Origin: Candidatus Auribacter fodinae
Lineage (GTDB): Bacteria > Auribacterota > Auribacteria > Auribacterales > Auribacteraceae
Assembly (NCBI GenBank): GCA_003599815.1
Contig: QZJZ01000031.1
Coordinates: 1-64,000, forward strand
Length of the DNA stretch: 64,000 bases
Direction of reading: 5' to 3'
Position 1 is the stretch's first letter. Each line of letters begins with the position of its first letter. Below the pieces are notes generated by a model that did no database searches, was not told where the DNA came from, and worked only from the letters and a program-made list of their open reading frames with translations. The position numbers and the translations under genes were made by a program. Positions 19,608 through 30,383 of this stretch are shown here, piece after piece.

Positions 19608-20516
19608 TTACTCCTCAAAAAGGGCATTGACAAATTCCTGATTGGAAAAGGGAAGAAGGTCATCCATTCCTTCACCGACACCAATAAATTTCACCGGCAA
19701 CGATATTTCATGCTGGATTTTGATGACGATTCCGCCTTTAGCCGTACCATCAAGTTTTGTCAGAATCATTCCGGTAAGGCTTAACTGATCGTTAAATATC
19801 TGAACCTGAGGTAAGGCATTTTGACCGGAAACAGCATCAATGGTAATAAGTATTTCGTGCGGGGCTTCAGGTATTAATTTCTGGACTGTACGCTTAATTT
19901 TTTTTAATTCTTCCATGAGATTTTTATTTGTGTGAAGACGCCCGGCTGTATCGATCAGAAGATAATCGACGTTTCGTGCGATAGCCGCCTGACACGCGTC
20001 ATAGGCAACAGCCGCGGCGTCAGCGCCATGCTGATGTTTGACAAGATATGTTCCGGTACGTTGTGCCCATATATCAAGCTGTTCTATGGCGGCGCCCCGA
20101 AACGTATCACAGGCGGCAAGCATCACTTTTTTCTTCTGTTTCAGTAGATGGTTTGCCATTTTTGCAACAGATGTGGTTTTACCTGTTCCATTAACACCGA
20201 CAAGCATAATGACAGTCGGCACAGGTGAGGAAGCTGTTCGGAGTGTATTATCTGTCTGATTCATCATTGCAAGGAGTTCGGTTTTTATTGCATCAACAAC
20301 AACAGCGGAGTCCTTTTTGCTGGAACGCGACAATCGATTTTCAATATTTCCAACCAGTTTCATTACGGTATCAATACCCATATCAGTCTGCACAAGAATT
20401 TCTTCTATATCCTCATACATATCTGATGATATCTCGCCGCGAAACAAAGTGCGCAACGCCGCTGAAAAACTATCCCGGGTCTTCTTTAAGCCTGCTGTGA
20501 TTTTTTTAACAACCAT
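19608..20516 (-). CDS. ftsY: signal recognition particle receptor FtsY (NG domain only)
   Basis: GVNGTGKTTSVAKMAN, DTFRGAAIEQL, DTAGRLHTN, TKLDGTAKGG. Confidence 0.96.
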   Translation of the reverse strand: MVVKKITAGLKKTRDSFSAALRTLFRGEISSDMYEDIEEILVQTDMGIDTVMKLVGNIENRLSRSSKKDSAVVVDAIKTELLAMMNQTDNTLRTASSPVPTVIMLVGVNGTGKTTSVAKMANHLLKQKKKVMLAACDTFRGAAIEQLDIWAQRTGTYLVKHQHGADAAAVAYDACQAAIARNVDYLLIDTAGRLHTNKNLMEELKKIKRTVQKLIPEAPHEILITIDAVSGQNALPQVQIFNDQLSLTGMILTKLDGTAKGGIVIKIQHEISLPVKFIGVGEGMDDLLPFSNQEFVNALFEE

Positions 20517-21358
20517 GAGTCCTCGGCAAAGACGGTTCTGTCAATGATAAACTGTTTTAAATCATCCAAATATGAATATGGTATCTTTAATTCGCCTAGC
20601 GGTCTGTTATCTTCATGTGGTCCATGAAAATCGGAACCTCCGGTAATTAGTAATCCGTAGGATTGAGCCATCTGTTTATACTTTTTTGTATCGCTGAATG
20701 AATGTTCCGAGTGGAATACTTCCAGTCCGTCCAGTCCGTGCTGTATAAAAAGATGGATAAGATGATCTTTAAGGTACACTCCGGGATGAGCAAGAACCGC
20801 AATACCTCCAATTTTATGAATCAGATCAATGCATTCTTTCACAGACAACTTCATTTTTTTTACATACGCAGGGCATTGTTCGCCAATATATTTCCGAAAC
20901 GCTTCAGGAGTGTTGGCGACTATTCCTTTCTGCACCAGTGCCCTCGCGATATGCAATCTGCCCGGGGAAGCATCGTCAAGTCCACATAAGATTTCATCGC
21001 CTGATATGTCTATTCCGAGCTCCTGCAATTTTTCCGTTATCCGATATACACGCTCTCGTCGATGCATACGGAAAGTTTCCAGAAAACGAGTAAATTCAGC
21101 GTTTGAACCATCTATAAAGTATCCAAGGACATGTATATCCTTGTTCTCTTCTTCACAACTCAGTTCTACTGCGGGAATGAGTTCTATGTTGTGTTCACGC
21201 GCATAGCCTATAGCGTCATAATAACCTTCCATGGTGTCATGATCGGAAATTGCAATAGCGGACAACCCATACTGGGCGGAAAGCTTTACGATCCCTTCAG
21301 GAGAGAGACTTCCATCGGATTTTGATGTATGGAGATGTAAATCGATGTATTTACTCAT
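20486..21358 (-). CDS. PHP-domain phosphoesterase (YciV/TrpH-like)
   Basis: DLHLHTSKSDGSLSPEG, ISDHDTMEG, GGSDFHGPH. Confidence 0.9.
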   Translation of the reverse strand: MSKYIDLHLHTSKSDGSLSPEGIVKLSAQYGLSAIAISDHDTMEGYYDAIGYAREHNIELIPAVELSCEEENKDIHVLGYFIDGSNAEFTRFLETFRMHRRERVYRITEKLQELGIDISGDEILCGLDDASPGRLHIARALVQKGIVANTPEAFRKYIGEQCPAYVKKMKLSVKECIDLIHKIGGIAVLAHPGVYLKDHLIHLFIQHGLDGLEVFHSEHSFSDTKKYKQMAQSYGLLITGGSDFHGPHEDNRPLGELKIPYSYLDDLKQFIIDRTVFAEDSWLLKKSQQA

Positions 21359-21432
21359 AATAAATTCCGCATTCCAGTAAACCGTATTAGTGCCGGAATT
21401 CCCAGAAAAGCTTTAAATAAACATAATGTTTA

Positions 21433-21882
21433 TTATTCTTTTTTCGCGCATTCGTCTTTGACTTTATCGAGAACACCGTTCACGAATTTACCTGAATCAG
21501 GAGTGCTGTACTTCTTGGCAATGTCAACAGCTTCGTCAATAGAGACGACAGATGGAATGTCAGCCATATAAAAGATTTCAGCAAGCGCCATGCGCAGAAT
21601 ATTTCGATCGACAACAGTGATGCGGTTAAAATCCCAGTTTGTCGTATATATCCTAATTGTCTTATCGATATCTTCAAGATGGGTGAGCACATGATTAAGC
21701 AAGCGATCTACGAATTCTATAAAGACAGTATCTTCCTTGATCGATTCATCAAGATGATGAACCTCAATAAAGATATCCCAGAATTCTTTGATATCTTTTA
21801 AGGCAAAAGACCCTTTAATGTCACATGCATATAAAAACTGAAGAGAAAATTCTCTGCTTAATCGTCGTACACCCATAGTCAA
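21433..21882 (-). CDS. nusB: transcription antitermination protein NusB
   Basis: RRLSREFSLQFLYACDI...VSIDEAVDIAKKYSTPDSGKFVNGVLDKV. Confidence 0.95.
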   Translation of the reverse strand: MTMGVRRLSREFSLQFLYACDIKGSFALKDIKEFWDIFIEVHHLDESIKEDTVFIEFVDRLLNHVLTHLEDIDKTIRIYTTNWDFNRITVVDRNILRMALAEIFYMADIPSVVSIDEAVDIAKKYSTPDSGKFVNGVLDKVKDECAKKE

Positions 21883-21896
21883 TGATCACATATCAC

Positions 21897-22361
21897 TTAT
21901 ATTGATTGAGAAAAAAGATTAACCATTTCAATAGCGCTCGCCGCGGCGTCTGCGCCTTTATTGCCGGATTTAGTTCCAGCCCTTTCAATAGCTTGTTCAA
22001 GCGTATCGGCAGTAATGACACCGAAAGAAACTGGCAGTTTAAATTCTAGCGATACCTGAGCTATTCCCTTGGTGACTTCACTGCTAATATAATCAAAGTG
22101 CGGCGTATTGCCTCTTATCAACGCGCCAAGACAGATAATGCCGTCAAATTTATTCAGGCTGGCTAATCGTTGAGCCATAACAGGTATTTCAAAAGCGCCC
22201 GGCACCCAGCATACGGTAATTTCTTCATCTTTCACATCATGCCGTCTTAAGAAATCCAATGCGCCATCCAGCAGTTTACCGGTAATAAAACTGTTAAAAC
22301 GACTGACCACTATGCCGTATTTTTTACCCTGTGAAACTAACTGTCCTTCATGAATTTTCAC
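21897..22361 (-). CDS. ribH: 6,7-dimethyl-8-ribityllumazine synthase
   Basis: [54 protein letters not shown]. Confidence 0.96.
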   Translation of the reverse strand: MKIHEGQLVSQGKKYGIVVSRFNSFITGKLLDGALDFLRRHDVKDEEITVCWVPGAFEIPVMAQRLASLNKFDGIICLGALIRGNTPHFDYISSEVTKGIAQVSLEFKLPVSFGVITADTLEQAIERAGTKSGNKGADAAASAIEMVNLFSQSI

Positions 22362-22389
22362 ACCGCGCTCCTTTTATCGGTATCGTTCA

Positions 22390-23607
22390 TTAAATTACTT
22401 TAAAAAGGTGACCCAGCTTATCGCGTTTCGCTTCAAGATATTTCTTGTTATGTTTTGTCGGTTCGGAAAAGAGTTCCATCCGATCGATAACATTGATTTC
22501 ATATCCTTTTAATCCGACCAGCTTCTTCGGATTGTTTGTCAGCAAAACGATATTTTTCACTCCGATATCTTTGAGTATCTGAGCGCCGATACCATATTCC
22601 CGTAAATCAGGTTCAAAACCGAGGTGCTCGTTCGCTTCTACGGTATCCATGCCTTTATCCTGTAATGCATAGGCTTTCAATTTATTTATCAGGCCAATGC
22701 CTCTGCCTTCCTGACGCATATATACAATAACCCCACGACCTTCCTTCGCAATAATCTCCATCGCTTTATCAAGCTGTAATCCGCAGTCGCATCGCATGGA
22801 GCCGAATACATCACCGGTCAGGCATTCGGAATGGACACGAACCAGTGTACTTTGAGCGGGATCAATATCGCCCATAACAAGAGCAAGATGTGAGAGGTTG
22901 TCCACATCAGAACGATATGCGTATAATTTGAAAGTGCCGTATTTCGTAGGCAATACCGTTTCCACAGCTCGATGAACCATTTTCTCCGTACGGCGGCGAT
23001 ACTCAATTATCTGTGATACCGAGCACATTTTCAGATCATGTTTCTTTTTGAACTCAATCAGTTCAGGTAAACGTGCCATGGTTCCATCGTCATTCATGAT
23101 CTCACATATGACACCGGCAGGGTAGAGACTGCTCAGCCGGGCAAGATCAACAGCCGCTTCAGTATGCCCTGTACGCCTCAACACACCGCCTTCTACCGCG
23201 CGCAAAGGAAATATATGTCCCGGGGTGACAAAGTCTTTTGCGGTAGTGTATGGGTTGACCAGCAATTGAATTGTTCGTGCTCTGTCATGAGCCGAGATTC
23301 CTGTTGATACACCTTGTCGAGCGTCAACTGAAACGCTGAAAGCAGTTTTATATCGGTCATGATAGGACGCTACCATTGGAGTTAATCCAAGAGAATCAAG
23401 ACGTTCGCCCATCATTGGGACACAAACAAGCCCGCGAGCATATTTAACCATAAAATTAATGTCATCAGGCTTCACTAAAGACGCGGCCATGACCAGATCT
23501 CCCTCATTCTCACGTCCGGGATCGTCTGTGACAATAACCATTTTGCCGCATCGAATGTCAGACAAGATCTCTTCAATAGTATTGAAATACTGCTCGTTTT
23601 TCTTCAT
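22390..23607 (-). CDS. ribBA: bifunctional DHBP synthase / GTP cyclohydrolase II
   Basis: DDPGRENEGDLVMAAS (RibB) and HSECLTGDVFGSMRCDCGLQL, RQEGRGIGLINKLKAY (RibA). Confidence 0.97.
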   Translation of the reverse strand: MKKNEQYFNTIEEILSDIRCGKMVIVTDDPGRENEGDLVMAASLVKPDDINFMVKYARGLVCVPMMGERLDSLGLTPMVASYHDRYKTAFSVSVDARQGVSTGISAHDRARTIQLLVNPYTTAKDFVTPGHIFPLRAVEGGVLRRTGHTEAAVDLARLSSLYPAGVICEIMNDDGTMARLPELIEFKKKHDLKMCSVSQIIEYRRRTEKMVHRAVETVLPTKYGTFKLYAYRSDVDNLSHLALVMGDIDPAQSTLVRVHSECLTGDVFGSMRCDCGLQLDKAMEIIAKEGRGVIVYMRQEGRGIGLINKLKAYALQDKGMDTVEANEHLGFEPDLREYGIGAQILKDIGVKNIVLLTNNPKKLVGLKGYEINVIDRMELFSEPTKHNKKYLEAKRDKLGHLFKVI

Positions 23608-23636
23608 ATAACCGCCTTCTTTAGTAAAAGGATAAT

Positions 23637-23665
23637 ATTATATGCATTTGGGATGCGAACGTCAA
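23637..23665 (-). promoter_or_regulatory. sigma70-type promoter of ribBA operon
   Basis: Minus strand TTGACG (23660-23665)-N17-TATAAT (23637-23642). Confidence 0.65.
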
Positions 23666-23693
23666 TCGTAAAAGAGCTTTGCGCTAGATTTTA

Positions 23694-24671
23694 TTACGAG
23701 ACACAAATAGTCTCTAGATAATCCTCTGGAATTATGCTGTATTCGCCGAGAGCGGCAGGCAGTAAGAGAATATCTCCCTTATAAAGAGGAATCTGAGCAT
23801 TGCGGTACTGCAGAGTGCCCATGCCTTCAAGAGCAACGACAATATGAAACGCAGAACCATCGCACTCGTTTCTGAATGGTGATTTCAATCTCATCAGGTC
23901 AACCTTGAAATAAGAGCAGTCAATTAATTCTTCTACATCATGAATCAGGGAAGCCGATGTCCGGTAGTTATTGGATTCATCAATGGCAGAATTAATCGCG
24001 GCTATACCTTTTTCCAGATGAAGTTCACGCAGTTCACCATTAAGACCTGCTCGTCCCCAGTCAAAAAGGCGATAGGTTACATCAGAATTCTGTTGGATTT
24101 CAAGCAGAACGGTTCCACCAAGAAGAGCGTGAACCATTCCTGCAGGGTTAAAAACCACATCGCCGCTTGAAATTTTCCTGCAGTGAAACGATTTTTCCAG
24201 CAGTTCGCTGATAGAGTCGTCAGATGTAACGTTTTTTATTGAAGCATCACACCCATGAATGATACGAGCGCCGGGGTCTGCATGAATAATGTACCATAAT
24301 TCAGCTTTGCCCGGATCGTCCTCGCCAAAAGCACAGGCAAGTTCATCGTCAGGGTGAACCTGAACAGATAGTTTCTGATGTGCATCAAGGTATTTTATCA
24401 GCAAGGGAAAACGTCCTTTATGATCAAGCCTGCGTTTTGTGCCGATCAGCTTATTCTGAAGTTTTTCTATAGCATCCCTTAGTGTCATTCCTTTCAGCGA
24501 CCCATTGGTTATGACGGATATTTCATTATCTCTATCGACAAGCTCCCATGATTCACCAATAAGTTTGCCGGCGGGGATCGCACGGTTCACAAATTGTTTG
24601 AGTCCCGTACCGCCCCACACTTTTTCTTTAAAAATGGGATCGAAACTGAGCGGATATATGTAATCGTTCAT
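23694..24671 (-). CDS. manA: mannose-6-phosphate isomerase, class I (type I PMI)
   Basis: FKEKVWGGTGL, LSVQVHPDDE, GKAELWYIIHADPGA, NPAGMVHALLGGTVLLEIQQNSDVTYRLFDW. Confidence 0.93.
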   Translation of the reverse strand: MNDYIYPLSFDPIFKEKVWGGTGLKQFVNRAIPAGKLIGESWELVDRDNEISVITNGSLKGMTLRDAIEKLQNKLIGTKRRLDHKGRFPLLIKYLDAHQKLSVQVHPDDELACAFGEDDPGKAELWYIIHADPGARIIHGCDASIKNVTSDDSISELLEKSFHCRKISSGDVVFNPAGMVHALLGGTVLLEIQQNSDVTYRLFDWGRAGLNGELRELHLEKGIAAINSAIDESNNYRTSASLIHDVEELIDCSYFKVDLMRLKSPFRNECDGSAFHIVVALEGMGTLQYRNAQIPLYKGDILLLPAALGEYSIIPEDYLETICVS

Positions 24672-25609
24672 GTTTTTTGTCCTGCTATGCGGAGCTTAAT
24701 AAAATGCCTCATATCATCCGGCAGTTTAGCTCTGAGCAACATTGCCGTATTACTGACCGGGTGGTGTATTTCAAGCGAAAAAGCGTGCAGTAACTGCCTT
24801 GTTACTGTTTTATTATAGTGCGCTTTCGATGATCGTGAACCATACTCACTGTCACCGATTACCGGATGTCCGATATGCGATAAATGAACTCTGATCTGAT
24901 GTGTCCGCCCGGTTTTTATCCCAACGCGGAGCAACGCACAATCATCACATTGCCTTAAAACGGTAAATTGTGTCAATGCTTCTTTTCCGGAACCAGTGTT
25001 GACTGACATTTTTTTTCTGTGTACCCTGTGCCGTCCGATCGGCAAATCTATACTTGTGGTTATTGCAGGAGATAATACTCCGGCAACAATAGCTATATAT
25101 GATTTGACAACCAACCTGTTCGCGAACTGTTCAGCCAAAGAATGATGAGCGACATCGGTCTTAGCGGCAACAAGTACACCACTGGTGTCCTTGTCCAAGC
25201 GGTGAACAATCCCGGGCCTGAGCACACCATTTATTGTCGACAGATTTTTACAATGATATAGCAGCGCATTTACCAGCGTATCACAAAAATGCCCCGGCGC
25301 TGGATGAACTACAAGTCCCGGGGGTTTATTAATCACAATAATATGTTCATCCTCAAACAGCACGTCCACAGGAATAGGCTGGGGAAGGATATCGGGAATT
25401 TCAGGCGGCGGAACAATTATTTTAATTTTATCGCCTTCAACGGGATGATAACTGGCTTTAACCGCTTTTCCATTGACAGTTATATTGGCGTCTTTAATCC
25501 ATTTCTGAACAAGGGAGCGGCTGAAGTCGGGCATACGTGAAGATACAACAGCGTCCAGCCTGCCGTTTTCAGCAGATTGCACCACGAATTCTCTACTATC
25601 AGTATTCAT
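24668..25609 (-). CDS. rluD: RluA/RluD family pseudouridine synthase
   Basis: S4-like N-terminus; INKPPGLVVHPAPGH, GIVHRLDKDTSGVLV, TGRTHQIRVHLSHIGHPVIGD. Confidence 0.93.
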   Translation of the reverse strand: MNTDSREFVVQSAENGRLDAVVSSRMPDFSRSLVQKWIKDANITVNGKAVKASYHPVEGDKIKIIVPPPEIPDILPQPIPVDVLFEDEHIIVINKPPGLVVHPAPGHFCDTLVNALLYHCKNLSTINGVLRPGIVHRLDKDTSGVLVAAKTDVAHHSLAEQFANRLVVKSYIAIVAGVLSPAITTSIDLPIGRHRVHRKKMSVNTGSGKEALTQFTVLRQCDDCALLRVGIKTGRTHQIRVHLSHIGHPVIGDSEYGSRSSKAHYNKTVTRQLLHAFSLEIHHPVSNTAMLLRAKLPDDMRHFIKLRIAGQKT

Positions 25610-25612
25610 AGG

Positions 25613-26488
25613 TCATTTAGGCCGAGGTAATTGTTGCCTGTTGCGTAACAAAATGTACATTACAGCACCTATTATAAAAAGCACAATAGCCATTGTCTGT
25701 GAAAACGTCAGAAAGAATGGTGGAACAGGCGGGTTGTCGCCTCTAAGGAACTCAATGCAAAACCGGCTCATCGCATAGATCATTGTATATGACCACCATA
25801 CCTGTCCATTGAAAGAGCGTTTTCTGAATATATAAAGCAAACAAAAAAACACCGAGAGATTAACAACTGCAGAAATTAACTGAGTAGGATAGACCGGCAG
25901 GCAATGAGTAGAGGCATTGTCGATCCAACCGTGATTGAGATGATCTAGATAAGCGGGCGCACCAACAATGTCGCTGGTTATGGAACCATTGGAAAGGTGA
26001 ACTGTTTCAGTCGTTCTAGGAAATTCAACACCCAGCCATTTGAGCGAATCCGCTTTTATAATTCTGCCATAGCAACAGCCATTCAAAAAACAGCCGACCC
26101 GTCCCAGAGCATGCCCGATGGCAAGAGATGGGGAAAGAATATCAAAATACAGCCAGATGTTCAGTTTTTTAATTTTCAGGAATATTAGTGATGCAATAAC
26201 CGCACTCAATACACCGCCATAAAAAACCAAACCTCCTTTTTGAAGAAAAAATATTTCTATGATATGATCGCGATAATAATCAATATTAGTTAAAACATAA
26301 CACAAGCGGGCTCCGGCAATAGAAGCAATCATAATGGTGAGGCACATATCAAGTATATTCTGCGGGTTCTCACCAAGCAGGCGTGCGCGGCGGACGCCAA
26401 AATAAATGCCAATAATAAATCCTATGGCAACCATTAATCCATATGAGTAAATCGTTATGCCGCCAAATTGAAACAAGCGAGACATCAT
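25613..26488 (-). CDS. lgt: prolipoprotein diacylglyceryl transferase
   Basis: GGLVFYGGVLSA, HALGRVGCFLNGCCYGR, YPTQL. Confidence 0.95.
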   Translation of the reverse strand: MMSRLFQFGGITIYSYGLMVAIGFIIGIYFGVRRARLLGENPQNILDMCLTIMIASIAGARLCYVLTNIDYYRDHIIEIFFLQKGGLVFYGGVLSAVIASLIFLKIKKLNIWLYFDILSPSLAIGHALGRVGCFLNGCCYGRIIKADSLKWLGVEFPRTTETVHLSNGSITSDIVGAPAYLDHLNHGWIDNASTHCLPVYPTQLISAVVNLSVFFCLLYIFRKRSFNGQVWWSYTMIYAMSRFCIEFLRGDNPPVPPFFLTFSQTMAIVLFIIGAVMYILLRNRQQLPRPK

Positions 26489-26490
26489 GA

Positions 26491-26943
26491 TTAAAAATCC
26501 TGTTGGTGCCTGATAATAAAAAGACTCAGCAACCCGATACCAACACATATAGCGCTGTCAGCAATGTTAAATGCAGGCCAATGATATGACCGAAAATAGA
26601 CATCAAGAAAATCTATGACATACCCAATCCGAAGACGGTCAATAAGGTTGCCAACTGCTCCGCCCAGCACCAAGCCGAGCAAAATATGACAGTATGTCCT
26701 TCCTTTCATATAATAGCGGGCTATCAACACAATACCTATTATTGCCGCAACGGAAAAAAACAGAAAAAACCATTTCATATTGGGAAACAATCCGAATGCC
26801 GCACCGGGATTATAAACCAACGTAATATTGAATAGCCCTTTGATGACAGGGATAAATTGTCCCTCGTCAAATTGCCTGTCAATTAGAAACTTCGTGATCT
26901 GGTCAGATACAACAACCAATAAAGCGGCAGCAAAAAGCCACAT
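26491..26943 (-). CDS. lspA: lipoprotein signal peptidase
   Basis: VVSDQITK, NPGAAFG, GGAVGNLIDR, VIDFLDV, PAFNIADSAI. Confidence 0.96.
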   Translation of the reverse strand: MWLFAAALLVVVSDQITKFLIDRQFDEGQFIPVIKGLFNITLVYNPGAAFGLFPNMKWFFLFFSVAAIIGIVLIARYYMKGRTYCHILLGLVLGGAVGNLIDRLRIGYVIDFLDVYFRSYHWPAFNIADSAICVGIGLLSLFIIRHQQDF

Positions 26944-27333
26944 TCACCATTTTCTCCGTTTCTGAGCCTGTTCTGACAGTTTCGCGCACTCAATGCACAG
27001 GGGAGCGAATGGTAATGCTTCAAGACGTTGTTTTGTTATACTCTCAGAACACATAGTGCATTTACCAAACGTACCGCTGTCTATACGTTCAAGCGCCTCG
27101 TCAATTTTGTAGAGTATGTCCTGTTCATTAGATACAAGATCGAAAGTGAACTCACGATCAAAATTATCAGTTCCCTGATCCGCAATGTGCAACGAGTATC
27201 CTGATAACTCTCCAGTGGCTTCCCGATGATTATTACGCAGAGCAGTATCTCTAAGATGATCGATATCACCTGTAATTCTATCTTTCAGGTTTAATAAAAC
27301 TTGTTGAAAACGTTGAATTTCTTCCGGCGTCAT
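26944..27333 (-). CDS. TraR/DksA-type zinc-finger protein
   Basis: RIDSGTFGKCTMCSESITKQRLEALPFAPLCIECAKLSE. Confidence 0.88.
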   Translation of the reverse strand: MTPEEIQRFQQVLLNLKDRITGDIDHLRDTALRNNHREATGELSGYSLHIADQGTDNFDREFTFDLVSNEQDILYKIDEALERIDSGTFGKCTMCSESITKQRLEALPFAPLCIECAKLSEQAQKRRKW

Positions 27334-27353
27334 AATATCCCCTCCACTAACAC

Positions 27354-30158
27354 TTACTGTTGAGATGGCTCTGTTGTTACCGCAACAACACACCTTTCGC
27401 AAATTCCCGGAAAATTCGCATCACAATCAACTGTATTCGAATAATTCCAGCATCGCACACATTTTTCGCCGCCCGCTGTTTGAGCGTAAATAGCGACTGT
27501 ATTCATTTTTTCCGATTTGTACCAGTCTCCTTCTGTTTTTGATTCAGTAATTACCAGTTCGGAGACAATAAATATTTCACGCAGTGCACCGTGATTTTCA
27601 CGCAGGAAATCAGCCGCTTTTTTATCCGATGCGCACAGCATTACTTTTGCTTCAAGAGACGTACCTATAACCTTATTTTTTCGCAGGTTTTCCAGCACTT
27701 TCTGCACTTCAGACCTGAGTTCAAGCAGAAGTGACCACTTTTCCTCAAGTTTTATATCCTGATGATCTTTTGAGAAGGATGGCCAGTCACACAGATGAAT
27801 GCTTTCCTGAACGTGCTCAGGATACATTTTTCTGAAATACGACCAGACCTCATCAGCGGTGAACACCACTAACGGCGCTAAAATCTTTGCCAAAGATTCA
27901 GTTATTTTATACATCACTGTCTGAGACGATCTGCGACGCAGGCTTTTTGCGGCATCGGCGTACAAACGGTCTTTCAACGCGTCAAGATAAAATGCGCTCA
28001 TATCGACTGCGCAAAAATTATAGAGAGTATGAAAAATTTTATAGAATTCATACTTTTCATAATATTCCGTAACCTGCAGTCCGATCGAATGCAGGCGGCT
28101 TAATGCCCATCGATCCAGCTCATCAAGATCTTCGACACCTACCATATCTGTAGCCGGATTGAAATCATACAAGTTCCCCATAAGATATTTAAAGGTGTTT
28201 CTTATGCGTCTGTACGCGTCAGCAAGCTGTGCTATAATTACCGGCGAAATACGTATATCACCGGAATAATCAACTGAAGCAACCCACAATCGCAATATAT
28301 CAACTCCATATTGCGAAATTATATCTTGCGGAGAAATAACGTTGCCGAGCGACTTCGACATTTTACGCCCTTCAGCATCTACAACAAACCCATGAGTCAG
28401 AACAGTTTTAAAAGGCGCCTGATCCCTGCATCCAATAGCCGTCAACAACGCAGACTGAAACCATCCTCGATGCTGGTCGCTTCCTTCAAGATACAGATCA
28501 GCGGGGAATGACAACTCCTCACGCTGTTCGATTACTGCCTGATGACTGACCCCTGAATCAAACCAGACATCAATAATGTCCATTTCCTTATTAAATGAGC
28601 GGCATCCACATTCAGAGCATGTTTGCTGTCCGACAATTTCTTCTGCCGATTTAGAAAACCACGCGTCTGAACTTTCTTTTAGAAATACTTGTTCAATACG
28701 GCTGATGGTATCTTCATTTAGCAGTTCTTTGCCGCAACCGGCACAATATAATACGGGAATAGGAACACCCCATAACCGCTGGCGAGAGAGACACCAGTCA
28801 GGGCGGTTTGCCACCATGCTGGTTATACGATTTTCGCCAACAGCAGGAATCCATTTCACTTTCCGGATCGTATCCAGAGCAATATCACGCATTTTGTTAT
28901 TATCGACACCAATAAACCATTGTTCGGTTGCCCGGAATATGACCGGCTGTTTACAACGCCAGCAATGCGGATACGAATGATTAATATTTTCCACATTAAG
29001 CAATGCGCCAGTAGATTTCAGATGTTCGATGATAACCGGATTCGCTTTAAATATATTTTGTCCTGCAAAATGAGGGACAGTATCAATAAAACGCCCTTCA
29101 TGGTTTACAGGAGAATAGACATCAAGTCCATACCGTAGTCCGCACTCAAAATCTTCCTGGCCATGTCCGGGAGCAATATGTACGCAACCAGTACCTTGCT
29201 CAAGTGTGACATGGTCACTTAAAATTAAGGGCGAATTGCGATCAATAAATGGATGACGGGTGACTATGCCTTCAAGCTGGTCTCCAGTAGTCGATCTTAT
29301 AATCGAATAATTGCCGGCACTGGTTTTTGCGGCAAAGTCATCAATCAGATCAGTAGCGATAATAAAATTTCCATGATCAGTCTTTACCAGGCTATATGAA
29401 AACTCAGGTTTTACAGCTATGGCAAGGTTCGCGGGCAATGTCCATGGCGTTGTTGTCCATATAACCGCAGAAACAGGTGCGCAACCGTTTGTAAACCCGG
29501 TTTTATCACCAGTTATTTTAAACGAAACGTAAATTGAGGGGCTGGTATGATTATCATATTCTACTTCAGCTTCTGCCAACGCCGTTTCGCATGAAGCACA
29601 CCAGTAAATCGGCTTTAAACCTTTATAAACATATCCATTAAGATACAGTTCACCGAACAGCCTGGCTATGGTTGCTTCGTATGCATTATTCATGGTAAGA
29701 TAAGGATTATCCCACGAGCCAAAAATACCGAGCCGTTCAAACTCCTCACACTGTATTTTAACGTATTTAGCCGCGTAATTTCGTGCTTTCTTGCGAAACT
29801 TAAATTGATCTATTTCGTGTTTTGTGAGGCCTAGTTCCTTAAAAAGCTGATGTTCAACAGGCAAACCATGGCAATCCCAGCCGGGAACATAGGGCACAAA
29901 ATAGCCTTGCATTGTTTTGTATTTGACAATGATATCTTTTAATATTTTATTAAGCGCATGCCCCATATGAATATGCCCGTTGGCATACGGAGGACCGTCG
30001 TGAAGGATAAAGCGTTTGTTGTTTCTACGATTCGCAAAAACTTTTTCATTTAATTTTATACCATGCCACTCATTGAGTATCTGTGGCTCTTTCTGAGAAA
30101 GGTTCGCCTTCATTGGCAAATCGCTCTGAGGTAAATTTAAGGATTTTTTGTAGTCCAT
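27354..30158 (-). CDS. ileS: isoleucyl-tRNA synthetase
   Basis: GPPYANGHIHMGHALNK; KMSKSLGN; C-terminal CVRCW...CERC zinc finger. Confidence 0.97.
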   Translation of the reverse strand: MDYKKSLNLPQSDLPMKANLSQKEPQILNEWHGIKLNEKVFANRRNNKRFILHDGPPYANGHIHMGHALNKILKDIIVKYKTMQGYFVPYVPGWDCHGLPVEHQLFKELGLTKHEIDQFKFRKKARNYAAKYVKIQCEEFERLGIFGSWDNPYLTMNNAYEATIARLFGELYLNGYVYKGLKPIYWCASCETALAEAEVEYDNHTSPSIYVSFKITGDKTGFTNGCAPVSAVIWTTTPWTLPANLAIAVKPEFSYSLVKTDHGNFIIATDLIDDFAAKTSAGNYSIIRSTTGDQLEGIVTRHPFIDRNSPLILSDHVTLEQGTGCVHIAPGHGQEDFECGLRYGLDVYSPVNHEGRFIDTVPHFAGQNIFKANPVIIEHLKSTGALLNVENINHSYPHCWRCKQPVIFRATEQWFIGVDNNKMRDIALDTIRKVKWIPAVGENRITSMVANRPDWCLSRQRLWGVPIPVLYCAGCGKELLNEDTISRIEQVFLKESSDAWFSKSAEEIVGQQTCSECGCRSFNKEMDIIDVWFDSGVSHQAVIEQREELSFPADLYLEGSDQHRGWFQSALLTAIGCRDQAPFKTVLTHGFVVDAEGRKMSKSLGNVISPQDIISQYGVDILRLWVASVDYSGDIRISPVIIAQLADAYRRIRNTFKYLMGNLYDFNPATDMVGVEDLDELDRWALSRLHSIGLQVTEYYEKYEFYKIFHTLYNFCAVDMSAFYLDALKDRLYADAAKSLRRRSSQTVMYKITESLAKILAPLVVFTADEVWSYFRKMYPEHVQESIHLCDWPSFSKDHQDIKLEEKWSLLLELRSEVQKVLENLRKNKVIGTSLEAKVMLCASDKKAADFLRENHGALREIFIVSELVITESKTEGDWYKSEKMNTVAIYAQTAGGEKCVRCWNYSNTVDCDANFPGICERCVVAVTTEPSQQ

Positions 30159-30216
30159 TGTCGCAGAAAACTTTCTTGAATCTGATTTAAATGCGCCTCT
30201 ATTTTTTTGACGGTGT

Positions 30217-30245
30217 ATAATAACAGATAAAATAGCTCTCGTCAA
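30217..30245 (-). promoter_or_regulatory. sigma70-type promoter of ileS
   Basis: Minus strand TTGACG (30240-30245)-N17-TATTAT (30217-30222). Confidence 0.6.
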
Positions 30246-30383
30246 CCGTGTAATTTAACAAAATAACTTCAGCAAAATAACAGAATTTATTATTATGTTC
30301 ATTTTCTAATATTTAAAACTTTTTTGCGAAAACGTGACTCTTAAGAATAACAAACAGTTTTTATTTTTTATTTGGAGGATTGG

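Noticed and set aside
28576-28980. 134-aa plus-strand ORF
   Set aside because: Antisense inside ileS, no independent support.
30159-30371. T-box leader upstream of ileS
   Set aside because: No T-box AGGGTGG-type motif or terminator/antiterminator; only a simple promoter is seen.
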